From Bufo bufo (taxonomy: Eukaryota; Chordata; Amphibia; Anura; Bufonidae), in assembly GCF_905171765.1 (NCBI RefSeq), contig NC_053394.1:162223183-162287182 (forward strand): 64,000 nucleotides of DNA. The letters are read 5' to 3'. Position 1 is the first letter of the stretch. Every line of letters starts with the position of its first letter. The position numbers were made by a program, and so were the translations under genes. Below are positions 13,001 through 28,000 of the stretch, piece by piece. The notes under the pieces were generated by a model. The model had not been told where the DNA came from. It saw only the letters and a program-made list of their open reading frames with translations, and searched no databases.

Positions 13001-16000
13001 CTTCAGTTGCTACAGCAGCAGCTGATAACGACATTTTTGTTTCCAAGTTTACCTGCATAAGGAACCGCATAAGGAACAGTGAGTATTAGCGGGACGCCGC
13101 AAGTATACTCACTTAAGTGAATTCTGGTGTACCACAGTTACATTATCCTCTTGCAGTGAATCAGGACTGTGAACCTTATAGTACTTTGTGAAGCTAGCCA
13201 CTATATTAGCTCAAGCCACCAGCTGGGCTATACTTCTATTTGTTCTGATTTTCGTATGGACTGATTTTTTACCATCCCTAGCCTATCCACCACTGGTCCT
13301 AGTATTTATTCTATATCTATATATTTTATTGTATCCATGTGTTCTTATATTGCTTGACTGTATTTTATATGTGTTTTTTAAAACAATTGATTTTACTTTA
13401 CCTTACATGTCCTTGAATAAAATATATGATTCTACATAAGTGAGTGTGCCCAGTATATTTTTTAACATTATTTATTCACTTTAGAGGAAGGGCGGATCCT
13501 CTTTTACTGGCAGCACCTCGTCCTAATTTTTCCTCAGTCCTGTGCGTCTCATTAAACCTGTGTTATATACTGAAGAGGATTCAGCACTCACATGATTCAC
13601 TGCGACCCCTGCCAATCTGATATTGATGACCTATCCTGAGGATAGGTCATCAATATTATGCCACCCTTTAAATAGAACTCAGCAGATGAATTGCGTGTGA
13701 TCGGACTCTGCTTTCTCTGTCTTAGCAAAGCCACAGGTATAATGGGAAATGTAGGCTGCATTAGGGGAACCATATCAAAGGGGAAGAAAGTTCCAAGATG
13801 GCAGACAACTCATAAATGGTACATCAGCTAAAACAGGTGTGGTGTATAGACATTGTCATCTCACATTTTTCCCTGACCCCATTCAATCTCCCAATGTAAA
13901 CTTCAAATCAAAAGGGTTGTCTGGCCTTAGAGCCAACAACCCATATTGTCTGAGCTTCTGCTCCTGAACATAAAAAGGTAGGTTCACCTGCCCACATTCC
14001 TGCTGCTGCTCCATTTCCAGGCCCCGTGGTGTCAGGTGGTGGCTGGGTCCTGTGACCATACAGCCAGTCAAACACCTTAGTAGACACATCAGCTTGAATG
14101 GTTCCTCATAGCTGTGATGTAATGTTGAAGCTGATGTGATTGCTGAGGCGAGTGATTGTTTGCAGCGGTCATGGGTCCCAGCTTCTTCCTGGTCCCATGG
14201 GGACCGGAAGCGTTTGGGAATGGAGCAGCAGAGGTACTGTGAGCAGGTGAGTCTCCTTTTTTTGTTCAGGGGTATAGGTCTGCACGATAGGGGGTTGTCT
14301 GCTCCAAGGCTAGACAACCCCTTTAATTTATTGGTATTTTTTATGTGTGTGTGGAAACTAGTATAGAACACACAAACTCCATGTAGATTCTGTTCTTGGT
14401 CATACACTGACGAGCAAAAGGGTAACAGTGTTTTGGATTTTTGACTTTTATGTTCCATATCTCACCATCCACTACAGCTTCAAACGTGAGACTACCATCA
14501 TTTTATAGACAATCATCTTGGCTATCTCATACATAAATTGAACCAGCAACTATTTAGCATATGATTAGTTATGCATATTCTTGTCATGTAACAGGGCATT
14601 GTTACTTTTTTTCTCTTAAAATTTTTATTTTTATTATTTCGTTAGTATCTTATAAATCCACCTTTGGCTTTCAATACTGCCTGAATTCTTCTGGCCATGC
14701 TTTTGATCAGATTCAAGCATGTCTTGACCGAAATCTGTTCCCAGGTCTCTTCTAAACATTCCCAATGTTGGTGTATACTAGTTGACTCACTTGGGTACGA
14801 ATACAGCTTTTTTCTTCAACTCTACCCACAATTATTCAAATGGGTTGAGGTCTGGGGACTGTGGGGGCCAATCCAGCACCTCTACTTCATTGTCATTGAA
14901 CCATTTCTTCTCCAATCTTCACGTATGCCTCGGGTCTTTGTCCTGCTAGAGCACTATGTCGTCCTTTTCATACCCATAGTGCTTGAATGTACAAAGTAAC
15001 TCGTCTTGTAGGATACTCACATATAGCTCAATACTGAGACCACATCAATCCTGGTCAAGTATCTAGCGCCTTTGGCTGTGAAACAACCCCACCAAACTTG
15101 GTGTCTTCCTCCACCAAACTTGACAGTTCCTTCAATTTCTCAATCAGTTAGCCTCCTTTTCTCTTGCTTCTTCCAGACCCATTTGCCCCAAATCACCCGT
15201 TTCCAATCTTCTACTGTCCACTGTTCATACTTTTTTGCAATTTCAAGCCGACGCTTCTTATGACGATATTGAAGTCAAGGCTTCTTCACCTTTTTTGGTC
15301 CACCATTCTGGACCTGTGTAATGTGCGTTGCACGGTGCTTGCATGGACGTTACGAGGCATATGAGCCACCTCCACTGCCATGTTTGTTGCAACAGAACTG
15401 ACAGACCTTGTAATGAGCCGATTGTTGAATCCAAAATTTTGCCTGGATGTCAACCTCTTGGCTTTGGAATGGATGGAAGGACTTCATTTCATATTCTTCC
15501 AAATGTCATGGCCCTCACATGATACAGTTGGACAATTTCTCCAATAAATTTCTTGTCGGAGATACCGCTATCGATGAGCTGGATGATGCTGTTTCTCTTT
15601 CATGGGAAATCTTTTTTATGGCTGCTCCTGGATTCTAACCAGTGATATTTTACTTGGGAATCAACCCAATAACACACTGAGCTTTTAGGAAATTTGAGAA
15701 GAGGTTGTAATTTGTAGTATACAATAAGAAAAAGATTGTTCCACCACCAGGAGCAAAACAGTAACAATGCAGTTACATGACAAGAATCTGCATAACTAAT
15801 CATATGCTAAATAGCTGCAAGTCCCAATTATGTATGAGATAGCCAAGATGATTGTCTATAAAATGATGCTAGTCTCATGTTCGAAACTGTAGTGGATGGT
15901 GAGATATCAAGCCTGAAAGTCAAAAGTTCAAAACATTGAACCTAGGGCAACAGAACTAATCACTAAGTCACCATGCCACATTCCTAAACCCATGCTGATA

Positions 16001-19000
16001 TGGAGTTATAATGCCTCATTCAACTCACTTGAACTTTCAGAAATCCATGTGCTTGCTGCTGAAACAACCCTATTCAGATAAATGGAACTGATTTTTATCC
16101 CAGGGCTACGTGGCAATCTGGGGTACGACAGCTGTCATATGACCAAGGATCACAATGTAGCGGTGCAACCATAGAAATGAATGGGGTTGCAGTATGACTT
16201 ACAAGTTGCCGCGACCAGCAAATTGCAAGTAAATCCATCTGAGTTTTGTGATTCTGGGATGTAGATGTGGCACCCAGCAAGTTGTGCTGCGACCCCTGCA
16301 ATGTTTGGTCACGTGATAGCTGTCACACCCAAGATCGCTGTGTAGCCCCAGCCTAAGTCTGTGTATGTAGCAAATCTATCTAAATGTATCATACAGTTAT
16401 TTTGAAAGATGTACCCCTGAAAAGTATATATTGGGCCCCATATAGATTAGAATATTGATGGCTAAACCTGGGATCGTTAAAGGGAACCTGTCACCTCCAA
16501 AACACATTTTAAACCAACATCATTACCTTACAGTAGCCCCCAGTGTGTTCCTAATCATGTTTTTCATTCCTCCACTGGTTGTTGTATACTTAATAAAAAC
16601 ACTGAACTCCTTGCTTCAAGTCAAGCTAAGCCCGTCCCTTACCTGTCCTCCCTTCACTGTGATTGACATCCTGCTGTGAGGCTGGGATCGTGCAAGTCTC
16701 GCGCATGAGCGCTCCTTGTCACTGGGCGATCCCGTCTCCGGCTCCCGCACTCAGCCGGCCGCTTTCCTCTCTCTGTGCATGCGCCAGGCTTTTCCATCGT
16801 GCGTGCACACGCGGCGCATGCGCAGAGAGAGGAAAGCGGCGGGCTGAGTGCGGGAGCCAGAGTTGGGATCGCGCAGTTACAAGGAGCGCACCGCGCATGC
16901 GCGAGACTTGCACGATCCCAGCCTGACAGCAGGATGTCAATCACAGTGAAGGGAGGACGGGTAAGGGGCGGGCTTAGCTTGACTTGAAGCAAGGAGGCCG
17001 CTGCCCCCTTGACTTCAAGCTGACTCTGAGCATAGTGAAAACACAGATTAAAACAGCGTTTTTATAAAGTATACAACAACCAGTGGAGGAATGAAAAACA
17101 TGATTAGGAACACACTGGGGGCTACTGTAATCTACTCTGAAATCTAATGTGCATGGGCTTCTCCTGACACAGTGTCACGATCAGTGGGGGGGGGGGGGGA
17201 CTCCACACTGAACACAGGAGGGAAGGGGAACAGTAACTGGACCTGGAAACTAGGGAAGAAACAGGTCACCTCCTAGACAACCCTGATCCGGGCCCTGACT
17301 ACCTATCAATATGAATAGACCTTGAAGGTAGGAATATTCATATGCAGTATACCTAGGCCCTGATTTCCCTATAAGACCCTGGAATACATTTAGGACCAGA
17401 GACAACCCATTCCTACCCAGATGAATGAATGGAAGTCTCTGTCTCAGGCCCAGATACAACAACAGGGAATATAACAAATACATACAAACGACACTTAACT
17501 TCTGTAAAGATGGAAGAACAAGAACACCAGAGACAACCTCACACCAGCTCAGCCAAACCCAAATTAAGCTATCTACCGCATAGTCAGAAGGGTGGGGTCA
17601 GACTATAAACGGTAGAAGTGATGACCACTGAGCAACAGCTGAGAAAAGGGAAGTGGTCATTAACCCTATCAACACTGAATAAAGAGAAATCAAGGAGGCT
17701 GTTAGATTCCTCCACGCTCAGCCAGTCTCTCTGATCTCCTGACACCAGTCACCTGAGGGATTGTGACACACAGATGGCGTCGGGGAAGATAAGGACAGAG
17801 TGCATTGAATTTCAGTGTCCAATCCTTTTGTTCTCTCTGTCTGGCAGGGGAGGATTGGGAACTTAAAGTGGTCCTGGGAAAAAACCTAAAAGTGGCCCCA
17901 TGTTGTAGGTGAGACTAAATTGATAGAAGACGGCAACATAAGTAGGCAGGGACAACAGAAGTAGACAGGGTCTTCAATACCATATTGAAGCAACAAATAC
18001 TACCCCAGCAGAATTAAATGTCACATTGCAGCACAAAATACTCCTGTCCTCTCCACAGTATTCAACTGTATCACCATCCTGAGGACGGTAATACAGTTGA
18101 GTTCAGGAGGGCAACTGCGGCCGTTGAGCATCAGAACATTATGTACCTGGCCTGCAGCCATCAGGAGGGCTTGAGCAGCCCCCTGGGCATTGGCCCACTG
18201 GGAAATTTCCCCGTAGGGTCTATGGCCAATCTCCCCTGCTGTCTGGCAGCAGGTTTTTCATCTTTCCCCATTGAAAACGCACACCAAACTGACATACATA
18301 AACTATAAATGCATATATGTGAATGGGTCAGGAGAGATAGCTGTCATCCAAACCTCAGTTAGTCTGACAGGTATTGAAATTGTATGGGCATCTTTAGAAA
18401 AGTTTCAAACATTTTACCTGCAATAGGGCTTAAACTTACGTGCCTGCAGTTTTCTGGTTCACTTTTTGAACCCATTGTATCTATTAGTACCACATTTTGT
18501 TGTAGTTCAGTCTTGTGGAACAGAGCCTGTCATTATAGAAGACTTAAAAACTATGAACACCTTCGGAGGCAACTTTTTACATTTTTGCATTCTACTAGTT
18601 TTGGGCCAAAAATCATTTTTGCATTTGGTCTTTATGAAAAATTTTAAGCTATTTTTACGATACAGGGGTTAAATTTCAGTAGGTTTGCAGACTGTCACTG
18701 TCTGTTTTCTCAGATGACTGTGCATGTAGTGCTCTTATCTCTGATCTCCTGACCTCATAAACACTAATAGCTAAACTGTTACAAGACTGAGAAGAATGAT
18801 GTTTTAGTTCAGGAGATCAGAGATAAGAGCTCTACAAGAGCATCATCTAATAGGACTCAGAATAAACAGAAAGTGACAGTCTGCAAATAGGCTGAAATGT
18901 AACCCTTGTATAACAAAAATTGCTGAAATTTTTTAAAAAGACAAATTGCATAAATATCTTAGCCCAAAATTGGTAAAATGCAATTACAAAAAAAGTGTAC

Positions 19001-22000
19001 CGAAGTTGTCCATACTCTTTAAGACCTTAAAGATAGATCATTATTTCTAATACTTAAAGGGGTTGTCCCATCTAGATATTAATAGCATATTGATAGAATA
19101 TGCCATAAATGTCCAACAAATGTGGGTCCACCTCTGGGAACTGTCCCTATCTGAAGAACAGGGCTTCACCGTGAAAGGAGAGATGGCCGTGCATTTGCAG
19201 TTTCCTCTCTATTCACTGCTATGAGACTCCAAAAATAGCGAAAGAGTGAGTGCGCTCTGTTATTTTCAGTAGATCCATAGCAGTGAATGGAGAGGATACT
19301 GCACATGAACGGCCCTCTCTCCATTTATGGTGAGGCCCTGTAGGTCCCAGAGGTGGACCCATACCTATCAGACATTTATGGCATATCCTATCAATATGCC
19401 ATAAATGTCTAGATAGTATAACCTCTTTAAGTATTAGAAATAATGATCTGTCTATCATAGTATTTAGCTCCCTCAGAACACTGGGATGTTTGGAACCAGT
19501 GACTTGTACTTCCTCCTCGGTTAGAGACCAATGAAATTGAATGTTTTTTTTCTCCCCTGTTTCATTTTCCTTTGTAATTATAGTAAAGAAGTAGTGGCTT
19601 TTTCCTCATCCCTTCCACAATGTTCTCTAGATTATATATTTTACGTGGTAACACTTTTTCACTTTGTAAAGACAGTATATAGCGCTGTATACCACAATAA
19701 TGTTGGATCACTCTTGATGTTTTTGCTGTGTGAAGATGCTGTATGGATATATTATGAATATGTACTCTGATCCTTACCTAGATGTTCTGTCAGTAGTATA
19801 GGGCTGGTCATCTAGTCAAATAACATAATAAAAGGGGCGTTGAATGGGCGGTATGACATTATCAAAGGTCCTATAAAGATAGACAGATCAATTAGCCGCT
19901 GTCAATATTTATAATGGCTTTTATAATTGCTTAGTAAGAGGTTAATACAAGCTTAATATCATTTTATTTTTAAAGATATTAAAACCTAATTAAATTACTG
20001 ACGTAATATCAGATCTAACAGAATAAAAGGGGCTTTGAATGGGCGGTGTTTAGGCGTGGTTTGGGGCGGTATTTAGGATTGGTTTGGGAGGGACTGGGAA
20101 GGGGTTATGTGCGGGGTGGGGGTTATGGGCGGGGAAAGTGGCGTGTCGACCTGTCACTTTTGATTTGACGAGATGACCAGCCCTATACTACTAGCGGCTA
20201 ATTGATCCGTCTATCTTTCTAGGACCTTTGATGATGTCATACGCCCCTTTTATTCTGTTAGATCTGATATTACGTCAGTAATTCAATTACATTTTAATAT
20301 ATTTAAAAATAAAATGATATTAAGCTTGTATTAACCTCTTATTAAGTTATTATAAATATTGACAATACCTATTTGATCCGTCTAGGATCCTAAAACTAAA
20401 AGACCTTTGATGATGTCACCGCAGGTCCTTAAAGCTAACTGTCGCATCCCCTTTGTTAGTGGACCTGCGGTCATGTTTAATAAAATTTGAAGGCATACGT
20501 GATTTAAGCAAAAATATATCAACAGAATAGGAAGTTATCTAGCTAATCTATCTATCTATCCAGCATCTATCTATCTATTAGCTAGAGGACCTTTCATGGG
20601 TCCCTTTCCCCGCCCATAAACCGCCCAAGCCTCCCACAAACCCACACAGCCCCGCCCAAAGCTGATATCACCGCAGGTCCTTAAAAGTTAACTGTCGCAT
20701 TCCCTATCTTAGTGGACCTGCGATCTTTGAAACTTGCTTTAATTATATACAATCATGTTTAATAAAATCAAAGGCGTCCGTGATTTAAGCAAAATATTTG
20801 ATCTAAGGCAGATATGTAGCATTTATAAATATCAACAATAGCTTATTGCGGCACCCAACTTTCCCGGATACTGATAACATGTCGAAGACATATTCGGGCA
20901 TGTCCTAAGACGTACTGTCAGTAATTCAGATGTCCTAAGACGCTATATAAGGCTACTATCACACTGGCGTTTCTGGGTCCGATTGTGAAATCCGTTTCAG
21001 GGCTCTCACAAGCGGCCCAAAACAGATCAGTTCAGCCCCAATGCATTCTGAATGGTTCAGAATGCATCAATTTGGCTGCGTTTGGTCTCCGTTGCGTTTT
21101 TTAGGCGGTCACTAAAACGGATCTTGCAGCGTTTTGGTGTCCGCCTGACTATACGGAGCCAAACGGATCTGTCCTGACTTACAATGTGAGTCAATGGGGA
21201 TGGATCCGTTTTTCACTGACACAATATGGTGCAATTGAGAATGGATCCGTCCCCCATTGACTTTCAATGTAAGTCAAGACGGATCCGTTTTGACTTAGAC
21301 TTTTTTTAAATAATTAATGCAAACGGATCCATTATGAACGTATACAAGCGTTTGCATTATTGGTGCTTCTTTTCTAAAATTAGATTAGTGGTATATGAGT
21401 CCCTATCAGATTGGAACAGTTTCAGTGGAGTCCAGGAGAAATGGGACTACTTAAAAGTGGCACTATTTAAGGCAACAGAAAATTGCATTAGGCTTGTCAG
21501 TAAAAGCAAAAAAAGGAAGAGACCGCTGTGGTACTTGGGCAGAAGTGGCCCAAATCATTAAAAACAAAAAGATAGCATTTAGTAATTATAAAAAAAAAAA
21601 AGATGATGACAGGCAAATTTATAAGATTAGGCAGAGAGAGGTTAAACAAGTTATAAGAGCTTCTAAAGCACAGGCAGAAAAGAAATTAGCTCAGGCCTCT
21701 TTCACACTTGCGTTGTCCGGATCCGTCGTGTACTCCATTTGCCGGAGGTGCCCGCCGGATCCGTAACAACGCAAGTGAACTGAAAGCATTTGAAGACGGA
21801 TCCGTCTTCAAAATGCGTTCAGTGTTACTATGGCAGCCAGGACGCTATTAAAGTCCTGGTTGCCGTAGTAGTAGTGGGGAGCGGGGGAGCAGTATACTTA
21901 CAGTCTGTGCGGCTCCCGGGGCGCTCCAGAATGACGTCAGGGCGCCCCATGCGCATGGATGACGTGATCCATGCGATCACGTCATCCATGCGCGTGGGGA

Positions 22001-25000
22001 GCCCTGACGTCACTCTGAAGCGCCCCGGGACCCGCACAGACGGTAAGTATACTGCTCCCCCGCTCCCCACTACACTTTACCATGGCAAACAGGACTTTAG
22101 CGTCCTTGCAGCCATGGTAACCATTCAGAAAAAGCTAAACGTCGGATCCGGTAATGCGCCGAAACGACGTTTAGCTTAAGGCCGGATCTGGATTAATGCC
22201 TTTCAATGGGCATTAATTCCGGATCCGGCCTTGCGGCAAGTGTTCAGGATTTTTGGCCGGAGCAAAAAGCGCAGCATGCTGTGGTATTTTCTCCGGCCAA
22301 AAAACGTTCCGGTCCGGAACTGAAAGCATCCTGATACATCCTGATGCATCCTGAACAGATTTCTCTCCGTTCAGAATGCATGGGGATAATCCTGATCAGG
22401 ATTCTTACGGCATAGAGCCCCGACGACGGAACTCTATGCCAGAACAGAACAACGCAAGTGTGAAAGAGCCCTTAGTCAGTAAAAAAAAAGGCGATAAGAC
22501 ATTCTTCAGATACATAAATAAAAAAAGGAAACTAAAACAAGAAATTACCAAATTAAAAACAAAAGAAGGACGGTATATGGAAGAAGATAAAGAACTAGCT
22601 GACTGCCTCAATAAATACTTCTGTTCAGTTTTTACAAAGGAAAATGAAGGAAAAGGACCTCAGTTAGGAAAGAAGTCTAATGAATCTTTTGATGCATGTG
22701 TCTTTACAGAGGAAGAGGTTCTAAGTCAGCTGTCTAAAACTAATACAAATAAGTCACAGGGGCCTGATGGGATACACCGAAAGCAATTAAAAGAGCTCAG
22801 CGGCGAACTAGCAAAACCATTAACAGATTTATTCAACCAATCACTGGCAACAGGAGTCGTCCCAGAAGATTGGAAATTGGCAAATGTTGTGCCCATTCAC
22901 AAGTAAGGAAGTAGGGAGGAATCGGGCAACTATAGGCCAGTAAGCCTGACATCAATAGTAGGGAAATTAATGGAAAACATACTTAAGGAGAGGATTGTGG
23001 AACATCTAAAATCCCATGGACTGAAAGATGAAAAACAGCATGGGTTTACTTCAGGGAGATCATGTCAAACTAATCTTATTGATTTTTTTGATGAGTGACT
23101 AAAATAATAGATGGCAGAGGTGCAGTAGACATAGCTTATCTGGACCTTAGTAAGGCTTTTGATACTGTCCCACATAGAAGGCTTATCAATAAATTGCAGT
23201 CTTTGTGCGTGGACTCCCATATTGTTGAATAGATTAGGCAGTGGCTGAGGGAGAGACAACAGAGGGTTGTAGTCAATGGAGTATATTCAGACCATGGTCT
23301 TGTTACCAGTGGGGTACCTCAGGGATCTGTTCTGGGACCCATATTGTTTAATATCTTTATCAGCGAAATTGCAGAAGGCCGCGATGGTAAGGTGTGTCTT
23401 TTTGCTGATGACACAAAGATTTGTAACAGGGTTGATGTTCCTGGAGGGATACACCAAATGGAAAAGGATTTAGGAAAACTAGAGGAATGGTCAAAAATCT
23501 GGCAACTAAAATTTATTGTTGATAAGTGCAAGATAATGCACCTGGGGCGTAAAAACCCAAGAGCATTATATAAAATCAGTTTTACAGTCCTAACCTCAGT
23601 ATCTGAGGAAAGGGATTTAGGGGTCATTATTTCAGAAGACTTAAAGGTAGGCAGACAATGTCATAGAGCAGCAGGAAATGCTAGCAGCAGGCTTGGGTGT
23701 ATAGGGAGAGGCATTACCAGTAGAAAGAGGGAGGTGCTCATGCCGCTCTACAGAGCACTAGTGAGACCTCATTTGGAGTATTGTGCTCAGTACTGGAGAC
23801 CATATCTCCAGAAGGATATTGATACTTTGGAGAGAGTTCAGAGAAGAGCTACTAAACTGGTACATGGATTGCAGGATAAAACTTACCAGGAAAGATTAAA
23901 GGACCTTAACATGTATAGCTTGGAAGAAAGACGAGGCAGAGGGGATATGATAGAAACTTTTAAATACATAAAGGAAATCAACAAGGTAAAAGAGGAGAGA
24001 ATATTTAAAAGAAGAAAAACTGCTACAAAAGGACATAGTTTTAAATTAGAGGGGCAAAGGTTTAAAAGTAATATCAGGAAGTATTACTTTACTGAGAGAG
24101 TAGTGGATGCATGGAATAGCCTTCCTGCAGAAGTGGTATCTGCAAATACAGTGAAGGAGTTTAAGCATGCATGGGATAGGCATAAAACCATCCTTCATAT
24201 AAGATAGGGCCAGGGGCTATCCATAGTACTCAGTATATTGGGCAGACTAGATGGGCCAAATGGTTCTCATCTGCCGACACATTCTATGTTTCTATGTTAC
24301 ATATTTCTGCAGAGGATATAACTAATCATCCAGTATGGATTACTCAGTAGAATGATATTTCATGCATTGTAGATTTTTGTACATTAGTGTTCCATAAATG
24401 GATCATGGGGTGAAAGATGACATTTGCGTGATATTGCCTTCATACAGAACACACAGAATTATTAATTGTGTGGCTACTATTATTTTGTTATGGCTTTTTA
24501 GTAAAAAGGGATATAAATAGCAAGGGTCAGCTGTTGTGAAACTACAGTTCCCATCATTCATACTTGCTCAGCTATTGTCAAAACGCCCATAGAAGTGAAT
24601 GGTGTGACAGATTTCCAGCGGGCGCTCGTTCTGTTCAATTAACATAGTACACAAGGCCAAAAAAAGACATTTGTCCATCCAGTTCGGCCTGTCATCCTGC
24701 AAGTTGATCCAGAGGAAGGCAAAAAAAAAAACTGTGAGGTAGAAGCCAATTTTTTTTCCCACCCTGTGAGGTAGAAGCCAATTTTCCCCTCTCTCGTAGC
24801 TATAGCCTGTAATATTATTACACTCCAGAAATAAATCCAGGCCCCTCTTGAATTCCTTTATTGTACTCACCATCACCACCTCCTCAGGCAGAGAGTTCCA
24901 TAGTCTCACTGCTCTTACCGTAAAGAATCCTCTTCTATGTTTGTGTACAAACCTTCTTTCCTCCAGACGCAGAGGATGTCCCCTCGTCAGTCACAATCCT

Positions 25001-28000
25001 GGGGATAAATAGATGATGGGATAGATCTATGTACTGACCCCTGATATATTTATACATATTAATTAGATCTCCCCTCAGTCGTCTTTTTTCTAAAGTGAAT
25101 AACCCTAATTTTGATAATCTTTCAGGGTACTGTAGTTGCCCCATTCCAGTTATTACTTTAGTTGCCCTCCTCTGGACCCTCTCCAGCTCTGCTATGTCTG
25201 CCTTGTTTACAGGAGCCCAGAACTGTACACAGTACTCCATGTGTGGTCTGGCGGTCTGGATTAGCGATTTGTAAAGTGGTTGGACTATGTTCTCATCACG
25301 AGCATCTATGCCCCTTTTGATGCAACCCATTATCTTATTGGCTTTGGCAGCAGCTGCCTGACACTGGTTTTTGCAGCTTAGTTTGCTGTTTATTAAAATT
25401 CCTAGATCCTTTTCCATGTCAGTGTTACCGAGTGTTTTACCATTTAGTATGTACGGGTGACTTGCATTATTCCTTCCAGTGTGCATAACTTTACATTTGT
25501 CAGTGTTAAACCTCATCTGCCACTTATCTGCCCAAACCTCCAATTTATCCAGATCCCTCTATAGCAGTATACTGTCCTCTTCAGTGTTAATTACTCTACA
25601 CAGTTTAGTGTCATCTGCGAAAATTGATACTTTACTATGCAAGCCTTCTACAAGATCATTAATAAATATATTGAAGAGAATAGGGCCCAATACTGACCCC
25701 TGAGGTACTCCACTAGTGACAGTGACCCAATCTGAGTGTGTACCATTAATAACCACGCGCTGTTTTCTATCATTGAGCCAGTTACTTACCCACATACAGA
25801 CGTTTTCTCCCAGTCCGAGCATTCTCATTTTATATACTAACCTTTTATGTGGTACAGTGTCAAATGCTTTGGAGAAGTCCAGATATACGATTCGCCGCTG
25901 TCGCCCATTGATTCGCCGCTGTCAAGTCTAGAACTTACCTCCTCATAGTAACTGATTAAATTAGTTTGGCATGACCGGTTCCATCATGAAGCCATGCTGA
26001 TATGGCGTTATTTGCTTATTTCCGTTGAGATGCTCTAAGATAGCATCTCCTAGAAAACCTTCAAACAGTTTACCCACAACAGATGTTAAACTTACTGGCC
26101 TATAGTTTCCAGGCTCTGTTTTTGGACCCTTTTTGAATATTGGCACCACATTTGCCATGCGCCAATCCTGTGGGACATTCCCTGTCAGTATAGAGTCCTT
26201 AAATATCAGAAATAAGGGTCTGGCTATGACATTACTTAATTCCCTTAGGATACGGGGGTGTATGCCATCCGGTCCTGGCGATTTGTCTATTTTAATCTTT
26301 TTAAGTCGCTGATGTACTTCTTCCTGGGTCAGACAGGACACTTTTATTGGGGAATTTATTTTTACATTCTGCATGTCATCTGACAGTTTATTTTCCTCAG
26401 TGAATACATTGGAGAAAAAATATTTAACAGCTTTGCTTTCTCCTCATCGCTCTCTGCGACTCCCCCCTCATTACTCTTTAAAGGGCCGATACCTTCAGAT
26501 TTATACTTTTTAACATTTATATAATTGAAGAACATTTTTGGGTTAGTTTTACTCTCTTTGGCAATTAATTTCTCGGTCTCTAGTTTGGCTGCTTTTATTT
26601 GTTTTTTACACGTTCTATTTTTTTCCTTATAGTTTTTCAGTGCTTCCGTGCTACCCTCCTGTTTTAGTGTCATTTATTGCTTTCTTTACAGCTCTATTTA
26701 TCTACATTGGTTTCTTTTTGTTCCTTAACCTTTTATTCCCATACGGTATGTACCTCTCACTATGAGATTTTAGGATGCTTTTAAAGATATCCCATTTTGT
26801 GGTTGTATTTTTATTTTTGAGGACTTTGTCCCAGTTAGTTAGGCCTATGGCCTCTCTTAGTTGGCAAAATTTAGCTTTTTTGAAGTTTGGTATTTTTGTT
26901 CCTCCCTGTAGAAACGCTCTTTTGAATGATAATTGGAAGGTTATTACTTTATGGTCACTATTTCCCAGGTGTCCCCCGAACTGCACGTCTGTTGTTCTGT
27001 CAGGCCTATTGGTTAATACTAAGTCCAGTATGGCCGTCCCTCTAGTCGGGTCCTGAACCAGTTGGTAGAGGTAATTGTCTTTGGTTATTGCCAAGAACCT
27101 GTTTCCTTTATGAGATATACAAGTTTCAGTTTCCCAGTCTATATCTGAGTAGTTGAAGTCCCCCATAATAACCACCTCATTATGATTTACCGCCTTGTCT
27201 ATCTCGTTTAGTAGTAGATTTTCTGTGGACTCTGGTATATTAGGTGGTTTATAGTAAACTCCTATTAGTAATTTATTATTGTTTTTAGCTCCATGTATCT
27301 CTACCCACAGTGACTCCACATGTTCATGTCCCTCACTTATATCTTCCCGGACTGTGGGCTTTAGACAGGACTTTACATAAAGGCGGACCCCTCCCCCTCT
27401 CCGGTTTTGAGGATCCTTTCTAAACAGACTGTAACCTTGTACATTAACTGCCCAGTCATAGCTATCATCCAGCCATGTCTCAGTTATTCCCACTATGTCA
27501 TAGTCCTCCTCACACATCACTAATTCCAGTTCACCAGTTTTATTAGTCAGGCTTCTGGCATTAGTATACATACATTTGAGAGGTTTATGTATATTTTTTA
27601 CCCTACACCTTTCCTTCTGAACTGTTCTAGTTCCTCCTTCCATTCCTCCCCCCGGTCTCTATCAGCACTATCTTCCCCTCCTATAATGTAATTTCCCTCC
27701 CCCTCTTTCTGTTTAATTCATATGCTTTTTATTCAGGATAAATGTACAGATATAAGGATGTGTTTCGGCCCGTCCAGCCTTTGTCAGCTGACGAAGGCTG
27801 GACGGGCCGAAACGCTTCCTTATACTTGTAAATTTATCCTGAATAAGAAGCATATGAATTGAACAGAAAAAGCATCCGCTGGGAATCTGTCGCATTGTCT
27901 CGCAGAGTTTTTCTCCTTCCCGTACCGGCGCACATTAGATCGAGAGCCGACCATCCCCCTCAATAGAAGTGAATGGAGAATGGGAGCTATGGTTTTAACA

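Noticed and set aside
13883..14458. A 191-codon minus-strand ORF
   Set aside because: It spans a palindromic MITE and part of a Tc1 repeat, with no recognisable domain; chance ORF.
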